This document shows positions 1-8,002 of a stretch of DNA of 60,917 nucleotides, piece after piece. How positions within the stretch are numbered: the first letter of the stretch is position 1; each line of letters begins with the position of its first letter. The stretch is from Pseudobdellovibrionaceae bacterium (lineage in GTDB: Bacteria; Bdellovibrionota; Bdellovibrionia; Bdellovibrionales; Bdellovibrionaceae). Position numbers and translations under genes: made by a program. The notes beneath the pieces are model-generated. The model made no database searches. It had not been told where the DNA came from and saw nothing but the letters and a program-made list of their open reading frames with translations. The stretch is from assembly GCA_013359135.1 (NCBI GenBank), contig JABWCN010000024.1:1-60917 (forward strand). Reading direction: 5' to 3'.

Positions 1-210
1 GCGGCAGATATTCTTAATTTACTAAAACCTGACCGTGCTCAAAGTTTATCTGAAAAATATGCTGGATATAAAAGAAAACCGTCCTCTTCATCAAATAATT
101 TGCCCTCTGTGGCCAATGAAAATGTTAGTGAGAGTGGTGGAGATACAAAAAATAAAGCAAAAGTTGAAAATAATAACGACTTAGAAAGTGCTAAAAATGT
201 TAAACCATAA
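1..210 (+). CDS. C-terminal end of a MotE-like / MgtE-N-domain flagellar protein (5' truncated by window)
   Basis: Frame 1 is open from the first base to a TAA at 208-210, giving the last 69 residues of a protein whose start lies outside the window. The segment opens with AADILNLLKPDRAQSLSEKY, a pattern seen in MotE / MgtE-N-domain-like proteins encoded in flagellar operons. It ends in a polar tail rich in Ser, Asn, Lys and Glu. The stop is 14 bases before the fliK start, so the gene is very likely the promoter-proximal neighbour in the same operon. Family assignment from such a short piece is tentative; that it is the end of a real gene is fairly safe. Confidence 0.6.
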   Translation, partial: AADILNLLKPDRAQSLSEKYAGYKRKPSSSSNNLPSVANENVSESGGDTKNKAKVENNNDLESAKNVKP

Positions 211-224
211 CGAAAGGAGAAAGT

Positions 225-2096
225 TTGAATATGCAGGCCATGTCTGCTTCACCCTTTGTGGAAATGTCAGCAAAGACAGTTTCTGCAAATCGAGAAACAG
301 AAAAAAGGGATTCTGCTGGTAGTGAAAAAAATTTTGATCAAGTTTTGAATCAAAAAAGTAGTTCGCGGCCAGTAAAAAAGCCGGAGCTAAAGGTAACTGA
401 TAAGACTAAAAAAGATGTGACTATAAAAAAATTCATGGACTCATTCGAGAGTGAATTTCAAGTGCCTCCCACTCGACTAGTGGAAGCCATAAGTCAATTA
501 TCTCCTGCGGAATTGAATGATTCAGCAGAGAAAACAGCTGAAGCTGTCATCGATCAGTTAAATTTAGATCCAAACGAAAGCGTAAAAGCAAAAAGTCAGT
601 ATTTAGATTTGATTCAAAATTTAAATCAAATTTCTGCTTCTGAACAAACATCAGTTTTTATTCCTGATGAATCGATTGTTGGAGGAGTAGGTATTGGCTT
701 GACTCAACAACGCTTTCAAAAAGCAAAAGTTCAAAAAGAAGGACTACAAAAATCAATAGAACAGATGAACCAAAATTTTTGGCAAGGGCAGGGTTTAGCT
801 AATCCTGTAAAAACTGAATTGAGTACAAGTTATCAGACGGGAACGTTGGGAGCTGAAGACAAAGCATTAAAAGCTTCGTCACAAGATATGACTTCTAAAT
901 TAGGCCTAGAGAATTTAGGTCAGAATTCAGCTGATCAGTTTCAGCCTGTTGATGTTGAGGGATTAATGGGAAGAACACCTTATGAAGTTGCCTCATCAGA
1001 AGATATGCAACAGACTTTTGCAAGTCTTGGAGATTTATCTTCAGATTCTAATAATTTCTATGGGAAATTAACGGAAAACTCGATTAAACCAAAGAGTTAT
1101 ACTGAGCAGACAGAAGGAATGGCAATGACTTCCAAGGAGGTAGAGTCATCTAAGACACAGAAAGAGCTTTTAGGTTTGTCTGCTTTGTCGTCAGCAGCAC
1201 TAGAAAAAAAACAAGAAATTGATTCTGCTAGCTTAGAAAATGAGATGGCTACGCCAGACATTTTAAACTCTACCAAAATCAATAAGGCTAACTTTCAGGT
1301 AGCTTCAGGACCGGGACTTTCAGATGTAGTAGCTGAAGCTAATTTGTTTCATCAAAGTGGTTTCAGAGAAAATCAAAGTGGGACTAATTCTAATGAAAGT
1401 TTTTATAGTAAGTCAGTATCTAAAAACTCAAAAGAGACAAAGTCAAAAGGTGATGATTTAAAGACCTTGTTTGCGGCTCAATTGGGAAATGAGGTTGCAA
1501 AATCAGATTTGAAGTCCCATGAAGCTTTGCCGCTCATACAGCCGAGTAAAGCTGAGATGGATCAAAACATTCAGAAAATGATGAATCAAGCTCAGTACCT
1601 TGTGAAAAAAGGAGGAGGGGAAGTCAAAGTTAAAATGACTCCGGAGGGCTTGGGAGATATTCAACTGAAGGTTGAACTAGTGAATGGAAAAGTACAATTG
1701 CAAATGCTGGCTGATAACAAAGAAACTAAGAAAATCTTAGAGTCAAGTCTAGCTGATTTAAAAGATCATCTTAGTTCGCACAAGTTGTCTGTTGAAAGTA
1801 TTAAGATTGACTCTGTCCAGGGAGCTAGTGTCGATGTCGGTACTCGTAATCAAAATTCGTCAGACATGTCGCAGAACCCTCAGTCGCAAGAGCGACAAAA
1901 TCGTCAATTTTGGAATCAATTTCAAGATCAGTTCGGTAGAGGCTCCCAAAGGGAAGCTTTGTTTGAGAATCCTAATGTAAAAACATACGGACAAAAAACT
2001 CAAACTCCAATGGCTCCTGCTGAGGTTACGAATAAGTCTATTCAGAGTGCTTATGTAGGGACTAGTAAAGGAAAAGGAATTAATTTGATCGCTTAA
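225..2096 (+). CDS. fliK: Flagellar hook-length control protein FliK
   Basis: Secreted molecular ruler that fixes hook length and switches export specificity of the flagellar type III apparatus. The protein is 623 residues. The first ~440 are low-complexity, Ser/Lys/Gln-rich and probably disordered, as is usual for FliK. Residues ~450-535 match the conserved C-terminal Flg_hook domain, with GGGEVKVKMTPEGLGDIQLK followed by a helical segment. A Gln/Asn-rich tail follows. An AGGAGA ribosome site at 215-220 serves either the TTG at 225 or, with better spacing, the ATG at 231. flgD follows 91 bases downstream, consistent with one hook operon. The assignment rests on the C-terminal domain plus context; the N-terminal half is not conserved in the family. 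Confidence 0.85.
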   Translation: MNMQAMSASPFVEMSAKTVSANRETEKRDSAGSEKNFDQVLNQKSSSRPVKKPELKVTDKTKKDVTIKKFMDSFESEFQVPPTRLVEAISQLSPAELNDSAEKTAEAVIDQLNLDPNESVKAKSQYLDLIQNLNQISASEQTSVFIPDESIVGGVGIGLTQQRFQKAKVQKEGLQKSIEQMNQNFWQGQGLANPVKTELSTSYQTGTLGAEDKALKASSQDMTSKLGLENLGQNSADQFQPVDVEGLMGRTPYEVASSEDMQQTFASLGDLSSDSNNFYGKLTENSIKPKSYTEQTEGMAMTSKEVESSKTQKELLGLSALSSAALEKKQEIDSASLENEMATPDILNSTKINKANFQVASGPGLSDVVAEANLFHQSGFRENQSGTNSNESFYSKSVSKNSKETKSKGDDLKTLFAAQLGNEVAKSDLKSHEALPLIQPSKAEMDQNIQKMMNQAQYLVKKGGGEVKVKMTPEGLGDIQLKVELVNGKVQLQMLADNKETKKILESSLADLKDHLSSHKLSVESIKIDSVQGASVDVGTRNQNSSDMSQNPQSQERQNRQFWNQFQDQFGRGSQREALFENPNVKTYGQKTQTPMAPAEVTNKSIQSAYVGTSKGKGINLIA

Positions 2097-2187
2097 ACAG
2101 ATTGGATGAAGGTCCTAACTATACAATTGTTGAGTGAAGGACTTTCGTTTTAAGGTTATACTGGTACTAAAAGAAGGGGAGATTTAC

Positions 2188-3195
2188 ATGACAGTGATGG
2201 GATCAAAACTAGGGACCAAGGCTTTTGGACAAACACAAGCCGCACCGACCTCGCAGAATTCAATGGCAAATAATATGTCAGCAACAGACATGAAAAAACT
2301 TTCTGGTGATGATGTAGGTGATGTATTAAATAAAGTTGCAGATCCAAATTGGGTTGATCCATCCAAAAAAATGCGTGCAGTTGGAAATGATAAAATGGAT
2401 AAGGATGCTTTTTTTAAATTGATGCTAACGCAAATGAAAAATCAAGATCCTATGAATCCAATGCAGTCTCATGAAATGGCAGCTCAGCTAGCTAGTTTTA
2501 CTTCTTTAGAGCAAATGCAAAATATGAATAAAACACTAACAGAAATTAGTAATGCCCAAAAACCCTCAGAGCAATTTCAGGTTTTGCAGTTTTTAGGTAA
2601 ATCTGTTGCCGGTGACTCTTCTAAAATTTTCCGAGCTAAAGGAGATAAAGATCATGATTTGCTATTTGATCTTCCAAATAATGCTAAAGAAGTGGAAATT
2701 AAATTAAAAAATGCTGATGGTGATATTGTTAAAACATACAAGCTCAATAATCTGAAAATGGGATCAAACAGAATCATGTGGAATGGTACAGATGAAAAAG
2801 GAACTGTTGTTCCTGAGGGTGAGTATCAATTTAGTGTTGAGGCTAAGAATGAACAAGACAAAAAAATTGCAATTAAAACTGATTTTGAAGGACAAATAAC
2901 AGGTGTTAATTATACCAAAGAAGGTCCTATCTTAATGGTTGGTAATCAGGCTGTAAGACTACGTGATGTGAAAAAGATTGTGGATACTCAATTGGCCGCT
3001 AAAGCCAAATCAGAGCCAATGTCTGTAGATCCAAAGCTAATGTCGCAAGAATCAAAAGCCGCTGATGTCGTCAATCCTCAAGCGCCTAAAGATACCAAAG
3101 GTGGAGCACCTGAGGCCCCAGCTAAGTCTAAAATTTTAGATCAAGTTGGCTTGTCCTCAGAAATGATGGCAAAAATTGCTAAGGAAACTCAATAA
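2188..3195 (+). CDS. flgD: Flagellar hook cap assembly protein FlgD
   Basis: Scaffold that caps the growing hook and guides polymerisation of FlgE. The conserved N-terminal FlgD motif is clear around residues 65-110: MDKDAFFKLMLTQMKNQDP followed by MNPMQSHEMAAQLASFTSLE. A central FlgD Ig-like domain contains GSNRIMWNGTDEKG and VPEGEYQFSV. A Pro/Ala/Lys-rich C-terminal extension of about 70 residues makes it longer (335 aa) than enterobacterial FlgD. The frame is open further upstream to a GTG at 2134. The ATG at 2188 is preferred because AGAAGGGGAG lies just upstream and the upstream residues do not look like FlgD. Confidence 0.93.
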   Translation: MTVMGSKLGTKAFGQTQAAPTSQNSMANNMSATDMKKLSGDDVGDVLNKVADPNWVDPSKKMRAVGNDKMDKDAFFKLMLTQMKNQDPMNPMQSHEMAAQLASFTSLEQMQNMNKTLTEISNAQKPSEQFQVLQFLGKSVAGDSSKIFRAKGDKDHDLLFDLPNNAKEVEIKLKNADGDIVKTYKLNNLKMGSNRIMWNGTDEKGTVVPEGEYQFSVEAKNEQDKKIAIKTDFEGQITGVNYTKEGPILMVGNQAVRLRDVKKIVDTQLAAKAKSEPMSVDPKLMSQESKAADVVNPQAPKDTKGGAPEAPAKSKILDQVGLSSEMMAKIAKETQ

Positions 3196-3212
3196 ATCTT
3201 AAAGGGAAAGAT

Positions 3213-3686
3213 ATGAATCAGGAAGAATCAAATTGGCGAGAGTGTAGTAGCTGCAAAAAAGGGATTGCCTATAATACAAAGTATTACGAGTGTAGTGTTT
3301 CGACATGCAATGGATTCAGAACCGGTTATGTTTTTTGTTCTGTGCCTTGCTGGGAAAGGCATGTTCCAGGCGCTAAACATAGGGATGCATCAGCTATAGA
3401 AAAGATGTCGCCAAAGAAAGAAAACATCCAAGTTCGAAGAATTGTTGCTGGAGCAGCTTCAACACATACCACTTCCGTAGTTACAGGAGCACAGAAAAAT
3501 GTTGATAACGAAATTCTTGTGGTAGTGTCAAAAGTGAAAGCTTATATAAAATCTCAAGCTGACATGAATGTTTCAGATGAAATCATGGAAACTCTTTCAA
3601 CAAGGATTCGTTTTTTTTGTGATGAGGCAATAAAAAAAGCCAGAAGCGATGGTAGAAAAACCGTTCTAGACCGCGATATGAGGTGA
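3213..3686 (+). CDS. Zinc-finger protein with C-terminal bacterial histone fold
   Basis: 157 residues in two parts. Residues 10-56 hold a metal-binding cluster (C11, C14, C27, C32, C42, C46, H50, H56), arranged like a ZZ/MYND/HIT-type double zinc finger. Residues ~100-157 read as a histone fold: SKVKAYIKSQADMNVSDEI, a long central helix, then the diagnostic DGRKTVLDRDM just before the stop. This resembles the single-histone-fold protein of Bdellovibrio (Bd0055 type), but with a zinc finger and a ~40-residue linker added in front. It starts 17 bases after flgD with an AAAGGGAAAG ribosome site, so it is co-transcribed with hook genes. Expected activity is DNA binding, possibly also protein or nucleic-acid contact through the finger. 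The role in motility is unknown. Confidence 0.8.
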   Translation: MNQEESNWRECSSCKKGIAYNTKYYECSVSTCNGFRTGYVFCSVPCWERHVPGAKHRDASAIEKMSPKKENIQVRRIVAGAASTHTTSVVTGAQKNVDNEILVVVSKVKAYIKSQADMNVSDEIMETLSTRIRFFCDEAIKKARSDGRKTVLDRDMR

Positions 3687-3811
3687 AAAAATAAACCTTT
3701 CATCTGGTTAATTTTTTCCCTTTGTTAAAAAAAAAAGTTACAAAGACTAGAAATAAAAAAAATTGTTAGCAGGACTTGAAATAAGAAATCGAAATAAGGA
3801 AGAATAAGATT

Positions 3812-4267
3812 ATGGAAGTGAAAAAAGTAGGTCAGCTAGATACACTGATGCCAAGTAATTCACTTAATAGCTCAGTTAAAAATGGCGTCAATGGTTTAGG
3901 TCCTAACTTCAGAGACACTTTAGACAAAGCTAAGTTGGAAGCTAACCTAACAGCTAAACAAGTTTCTAGCTTTGGTCTAAAGCAAGAGATTCCAAAGTTA
4001 AGTGATTCTGAAAGTGGAGTGAAGTTTTCAAATCACGCTATTGAAAGGATGAGAACAAGAGGAATTAGTTTTAAGGCTGAAGATATCTCAAGACTTAATG
4101 AGGCTGTTGACAGAGCGGCGAACAAAGGTAGTAAAGACTCTTTAATATTGATGAATGATTCAGCGCTAATAGTGAGTGTGAAAAATAAAACTGTTGTAAC
4201 AGTGATGGATAAAGCAGCTTTGAAAGAGAATGTTTTCACAAATATTGATAGCACGATAGTAATGTAA
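3812..4267 (+). CDS. TIGR02530-type flagellar operon protein
   Basis: 151-residue soluble protein whose C-terminal half (residues ~70-151) contains FSNHAIERMRTRGISF, then a region predicted to alternate helix and strand and ending in VTVMDKAALKENVFT. This is the pattern of the small 'flagellar operon protein' family (TIGR02530) found between flgD and flgE in many bacteria. The N-terminal ~65 residues are variable. It sits exactly in that position here, 123 bases before flgE. Its biochemical role is unproven; an accessory role in hook assembly or its regulation is inferred from synteny. Confidence 0.75.
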   Translation: MEVKKVGQLDTLMPSNSLNSSVKNGVNGLGPNFRDTLDKAKLEANLTAKQVSSFGLKQEIPKLSDSESGVKFSNHAIERMRTRGISFKAEDISRLNEAVDRAANKGSKDSLILMNDSALIVSVKNKTVVTVMDKAALKENVFTNIDSTIVM

Positions 4268-4339
4268 AAAAGAATTTAGTTTTTGAGTTAAGAAGTTAAA
4301 TAAATCAGGGCTGGTCCTCATTGAGGGGGCCCTCCAAAC

Positions 4340-4390
4340 ATAGCTAAAGCATGAAGTTTTTAGCTATAAAAAAAATGACATGGAGGTCAT
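4340..4390 (+). promoter_or_regulatory. flgE leader with two hairpins, the second enclosing the ribosome site
   Basis: A perfect 9-bp inverted repeat ATAGCTAAA (4340-4348) / TTTAGCTAT (4359-4367) is followed by a short 5-bp hairpin ATGAC (4375-4379) / GTCAT (4386-4390). The loop of the second holds most of the GGAGG Shine-Dalgarno sequence, and its 3' arm abuts the flgE ATG. A control of hook-protein translation is possible; stability of the second stem is marginal. Confidence 0.4.
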
Positions 4391-5674
4391 ATGGGTATTC
4401 TTTCGTCTTTGTACACAGGTGTATCAGGCTTAGCAGCACAGGGTGAAGCTCTGGGAGTTATCGGAGATAATATTGCTAATGCCAACACTGTCGGTTTCAA
4501 AGCCTCTCGTGCAGAATTTCAAGACATTATTTCAAAAAATTTAAAAGGTATTCTTGGTGGAAATCAAATTGGTCGAGGTGTTAAGATTGGAGCTGTTAAT
4601 CCTATATTGATCCAAGGTAATGTCGATGCTACAGAAAAAGTTACAGATTTAGCTATTTCGGGTGATGGTTATTTTAAAGTTAAGGGAAGTGATGGAGAGT
4701 CATTTACAAGAGATGGATCTTTCCATTTTGACAGAGAAGGTCATTTGGTAACCAATGACAATCAAAAAGTCCAAGGTTTTATGACCGATGAGAAAGGAAA
4801 TATTCTGAATAAACTTGGAGATATAAAGTTTCCAAGAGCTATGATTCCAGCTAAAGGTACTTCAGAACTAAAACTGGATTTGAATTTAGATTCTCGAGTT
4901 GAACCAACTAAAAAATTCAATATTGAAGACCCTTATTCTACATCCCATTATTCCACTGGAGTGGAAATGTATGATTCGCAAGGTAATAAACATCTAGTTT
5001 CATTCTTTTTTAATAAAGTAGCTGATAGAAAATGGGAGTATAAGGGTTTAGTTGATGGAAAAGAAGTTACTGGAGGAGAAGCGGGTAAATTAGCAGAGGT
5101 TTGCTCTGGTAAGCTAGAGTTTACAGTAGATGGGAAGCTAGACAAGCAAGAGCTAGTTGATTCAAATTTCAATTTTTCTGGAGGAGCTTTACAGAATCAA
5201 AAAATTAAACTTAATTTTGGAGATGCTATCTCTGAAGGTGGAAAAGGTTTAGAAGGTACCAAACAATATGGTAAAGGTTCTGATTTAATTTCATGGAATC
5301 AGAATGGTGCTGCTGCGGGCACTATCACAGGACTGTCATTCAGTGATGAGGGAATTTTAACAGCAGTTTACTCCAATGGACAGGCAGCCGATTTAGCGCA
5401 AATCTCGTTAGCAAAGTTTGAAAACCCTGAGGCTTTGTTTAAAGTTGGGAATAACAGGTTAAAAGAATCAAGAGATTCTGGTGGGCCATCTATGGGGTCT
5501 CCAGGTGCTGCAGGCCGAGGTAAGATCTATGCTAAATCACTTGAAAGATCCACAGTGGATATTGCTACAGAGTTTGTGAATATGATTCAAAATCAAAGAG
5601 GTTTCCAAGCTAATGCAAAAACGATAACGACAACAGATGAATTATTAAATGAAGTGATTCAATTAAAAAGATAA
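4391..5674 (+). CDS. flgE: Flagellar hook protein FlgE
   Basis: Main structural subunit of the flagellar hook. The N-terminal rod/hook domain is unmistakable (SSLYTGVSGLAAQGEALGVI then DNIANANTVGFKASR), as is the C-terminal FlgE/FlgG helix (FVNMIQNQRGFQANAKTITT ending NEVIQLKR). The middle has the hook-basal-body F/G/E D1 strands (LAISGDGYFKV, TRDGSFHFDREG) and a FlaE-like insert. At 427 residues it is a typical length. A strong GGAGG ribosome site lies 4 bases before the ATG. The gene ends the operon; a rho-independent terminator follows. Confidence 0.96.
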   Translation: MGILSSLYTGVSGLAAQGEALGVIGDNIANANTVGFKASRAEFQDIISKNLKGILGGNQIGRGVKIGAVNPILIQGNVDATEKVTDLAISGDGYFKVKGSDGESFTRDGSFHFDREGHLVTNDNQKVQGFMTDEKGNILNKLGDIKFPRAMIPAKGTSELKLDLNLDSRVEPTKKFNIEDPYSTSHYSTGVEMYDSQGNKHLVSFFFNKVADRKWEYKGLVDGKEVTGGEAGKLAEVCSGKLEFTVDGKLDKQELVDSNFNFSGGALQNQKIKLNFGDAISEGGKGLEGTKQYGKGSDLISWNQNGAAAGTITGLSFSDEGILTAVYSNGQAADLAQISLAKFENPEALFKVGNNRLKESRDSGGPSMGSPGAAGRGKIYAKSLERSTVDIATEFVNMIQNQRGFQANAKTITTTDELLNEVIQLKR

Positions 5675-5710
5675 TAGCTGACTTACTATTTAATTTGGAC
5701 AATTTCTTAG

Positions 5711-5750
5711 ACCCCATTACTAAAAATCTCTGGTAATGGGGTTTTCTTTT
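5711..5750 (+). terminator. Rho-independent terminator after flgE
   Basis: Perfect 10-bp stem ACCCCATTAC (5711-5720) / GTAATGGGGT (5733-5742), with a 12-base loop, followed by a T-rich tract. It ends the flagellar hook operon. Confidence 0.9.
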
Positions 5751-5843
5751 ATTATAAGTTTTTACTGATTGCGTCCTAGAGCGAATAAATCCTTAAAATA
5801 TTTACCTGGATCAATTTCTGCAGTAGCGTAGTCATTAAAAAAT

Positions 5844-5879
5844 GAGTTCTCGTTGACTCTCGTCAAAATGAGAACACTC
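5844..5879 (+). promoter_or_regulatory. Hairpin in the leader of the 5900 lipoprotein gene
   Basis: Nested inverted repeats: TTGAC (5853-5857) / GTCAA (5862-5866) around a TCTC loop, flanked by TTCTC (5847-5851) / GAGAA (5870-5874) and GAG / CTC at the base. There is no T tract and the structure ends 20 bases before the ATG, so a leader structure or operator is likelier than a terminator. Confidence 0.35.
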
Positions 5880-5899
5880 CATAAATAAGAAGAGGTTTT

Positions 5900-6529
5900 A
5901 TGAAAAAAATGATACTTGTTCTAACAAGTTTACTATTGTTAACTTCATGTGAAGAGCTAACGGGAACTTTAGAAGTTTTTTCACAATTTAAAGCTAATGT
6001 TAAAAATAAATGTGATTGGAATCCTTTTGTAACCTGTCCAGATATGGCACAGATAGAAGTGTATCCTGGAACTTATCAAGCCGAGATGGAAGTGTTTTCA
6101 AAGTCAGAGTTCAGATTGCACTTAAAAAATAAGAACTTTAAAGAAACTATTATTTTTTCAAAACCAAAATATTTTAATATTCCAGACAATGGTCGTTTTG
6201 AGTTATCTGCTGCTGACATAGATCAAAATTTTTCTCTGCAAGGTGAGGTTAAGACTCATAAATTCGAGTCGGAAAGGCGTTCAGGATATGAATCATGTTA
6301 TTACACTGTAGTTGATACTGTTTGTAACCCTAATCATCAGGGTGGACTTGTTTGTGGTCCAGTTTCTAGGCAAGTTTGGGGACAGCAGTTTGTTGTTTAC
6401 TATGTTTTGACCACGCAAAAAAACATTTTTGCTAATTTCATAAACACAGACAACCAGTATTTAGCTAAACTTAATGGACAACGAGAAGATTCTGAAAAAG
6501 TCTATCTTAGTAGAGGATTTTGCCATTGA
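5900..6529 (+). CDS. Putative lipoprotein of unknown function
   Basis: 209 residues beginning with a lipoprotein signal peptide: MKKMILVLTSLLLLTSC, with lipobox LTSC and predicted lipidated Cys17. The next residues are Glu-Glu, which favours outer-membrane sorting in Gram-negatives. The mature part is soluble and probably beta-rich. It has several cysteines (CDWNPFVTC, a second group near CYYTVVDTVCNPNHQGGLVC, and a final CH) that could form disulfides in the periplasm. It stands alone between two terminators. No family recognised. Confidence 0.75.
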   Translation: MKKMILVLTSLLLLTSCEELTGTLEVFSQFKANVKNKCDWNPFVTCPDMAQIEVYPGTYQAEMEVFSKSEFRLHLKNKNFKETIIFSKPKYFNIPDNGRFELSAADIDQNFSLQGEVKTHKFESERRSGYESCYYTVVDTVCNPNHQGGLVCGPVSRQVWGQQFVVYYVLTTQKNIFANFINTDNQYLAKLNGQREDSEKVYLSRGFCH

Positions 6530-6579
6530 TAATCAAGATATAAAATTGATTGCTATTCTTGAAGGAAAAATAGATATTC

Positions 6580-6609
6580 AGAGAGTTATGAAAACACTCT
6601 CTATTTTAT
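6580..6609 (+). terminator. Probable terminator after the 5900 lipoprotein gene
   Basis: Perfect 7-bp stem AGAGAGT (6580-6586) / ACTCTCT (6596-6602), with a 9-base loop, followed by the T-rich ATTTTATAA. The T tract is imperfect, hence moderate confidence. Confidence 0.5.
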
Positions 6610-6655
6610 AACAATAAAAAATAAATTAAAAAAAATATAAATTTAAGGAGAAATT

Positions 6656-7645
6656 ATGGCAGCAACAAAAGCCCCTATTAGAGTTTCAGTGACAGGTGCC
6701 GCAGGACAGATTGGTTATAGTTTATTATACAGAATTGCTTCAGGTGAAATGCTTGGAAAAGACCAGCCTGTGATTTTACAACTTCTTGAGATCACCCCCG
6801 CAATGCAAGCTTTAAAAGGTGTTATTATGGAGCTTGAGGACTGTGCTTTTCCACTTCTTCATGATGTTGTGGCAACAGATGATGCTAAAGTTGCTTTTAA
6901 AGATACCCAGTATGCTTTATTAGTAGGTGCTCGTCCAAGGTCTAAAGGTATGGAGAGGAAAGATCTACTAGAAGCAAATGCTCAAATTTTTACAGCTCAG
7001 GGTAAGGCTCTTGATGAGGCAGCAAATAGAGATGTAAAAGTATTGGTTGTTGGTAATCCAGCAAATACGAATGCATATATTGCTATGAAAACTGCCAAAT
7101 CATTAAATCATAAAAATTTTACTGCTATGTTAAGACTTGATCATAATAGAGCTTTATCGCAATTAGCGACTAAAACAAAAAAACCAGTGGGTGCTTTTGA
7201 AAAAATGATTGTTTGGGGAAATCATTCGCCAACAATGTATCCTGATTACAGATTTGCAACGGTACAAGGGCAAGCAGTTAAAAGTCTTGTAAACGATGAA
7301 GCTTGGTACAAAGAAACATTTATACCGACAGTTGGAAAAAGGGGAGCTGCAATTATTGAAGCTAGGGGATTATCAAGCGCAGCCTCTGCTGCAAATGCTG
7401 CTATCGATCATATGAGAGATTGGCATTTAGGAACTAATGGAAAATGGGTGACCATGGGAATTCCTTCAGATGGTTCTTATGGAATTCCAGAAGGTATCAT
7501 TTATGGTTATCCTTGTACTTGTGAAAACGGGCAATACAAAATTGTTCAAGGGTTAGAGATTGATTCTTTTTCAAGAGAAAGAATGGATTTAACTTTAAAA
7601 GAATTAACTGAAGAGAGAGATGGTGTTAAGCATCTTCTAGGTTAG
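6656..7645 (+). CDS. mdh: Malate dehydrogenase (cytosolic type)
   Basis: Catalyses NAD(H)-dependent interconversion of malate and oxaloacetate in the TCA cycle. The Rossmann signature [18 protein letters not shown] is at residues ~12-30. The substrate loop [14 protein letters not shown] carries the usual arginines, and LRLDHNRAL and the catalytic His in [13 protein letters not shown] follow. The sequence is of the 326-330-residue 'cytosolic-like' MDH group, not the LDH-like group. AAGGAGAAA stands just before the ATG. It is a single-gene unit with a terminator downstream. Confidence 0.97.
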   Translation: MAATKAPIRVSVTGAAGQIGYSLLYRIASGEMLGKDQPVILQLLEITPAMQALKGVIMELEDCAFPLLHDVVATDDAKVAFKDTQYALLVGARPRSKGMERKDLLEANAQIFTAQGKALDEAANRDVKVLVVGNPANTNAYIAMKTAKSLNHKNFTAMLRLDHNRALSQLATKTKKPVGAFEKMIVWGNHSPTMYPDYRFATVQGQAVKSLVNDEAWYKETFIPTVGKRGAAIIEARGLSSAASAANAAIDHMRDWHLGTNGKWVTMGIPSDGSYGIPEGIIYGYPCTCENGQYKIVQGLEIDSFSRERMDLTLKELTEERDGVKHLLG

Positions 7646-7674
7646 TTTTTAGATACTCTACAAATTATAAAAAT

Positions 7675-7708
7675 AAAAAAGCCGGTATGTAAAAATATCG
7701 GCTTTTTT
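7675..7708 (+). terminator. Rho-independent terminator after mdh
   Basis: Stem GCCGGTAT (7681-7688) / ATATCGGC (7695-7702) with one G-U pair, flanked by AAAAAA on the left and TTTTTT on the right. It can work in both directions, and the - strand use would face the kinase remnant. Confidence 0.85.
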
Positions 7709-7749
7709 ATTTTTAAATATCAACTTAAGTTCACTGTTATTTGTTGATA

Positions 7750-7920
7750 TCAAAGCGTTATTTCAACCAGAATATTTCCAGTATTTAAATCTCCATGGGA
7801 TATGTTTTTATTATGTAAAAAGTTTAATTGATCTTTAATATCTTTCTCTAATTGCTGAAATTGGTTAATAGAAATTTTTTTATCATTTAAAATAAATCTA
7901 AACTGATTTATGAATTTAGT
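7750..7920 (-). pseudogene. Remnant of a kinase / phosphotransferase-fold gene
   Basis: The - strand frame is open for 56 codons between TAA (7921-7923) and TGA (7750-7752) but has no ATG, GTG or TTG start with a ribosome site. Its C-terminal part reads LHNKNISHGDLNTGNILV, the catalytic-loop pattern (HGDxxxxNILV) of aminoglycoside-phosphotransferase and protein-kinase-like enzymes, with a plausible preceding helix. The chain ends 5 residues after NILV, so the metal-binding DxD/DFG segment is missing. It is best explained as a decayed fragment. This accounts for most of the otherwise empty 357-base gap after mdh. Confidence 0.5.
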
Positions 7921-8002
7921 TTATGAGTATTTGCTTTAGTAATTTTTTTTGTATCTTTTATTATCCTAGGTTAAAGTTAAACTCATAAAAAGTAGGAGTC
8001 CT

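Noticed and set aside
3717-3765. Short repeat CTTTGT / ACAAAG around an A run before the TIGR02530 gene
   Set aside because: Only 6 bp with a loop of A residues and no T tract; it looks incidental in AT-rich DNA.
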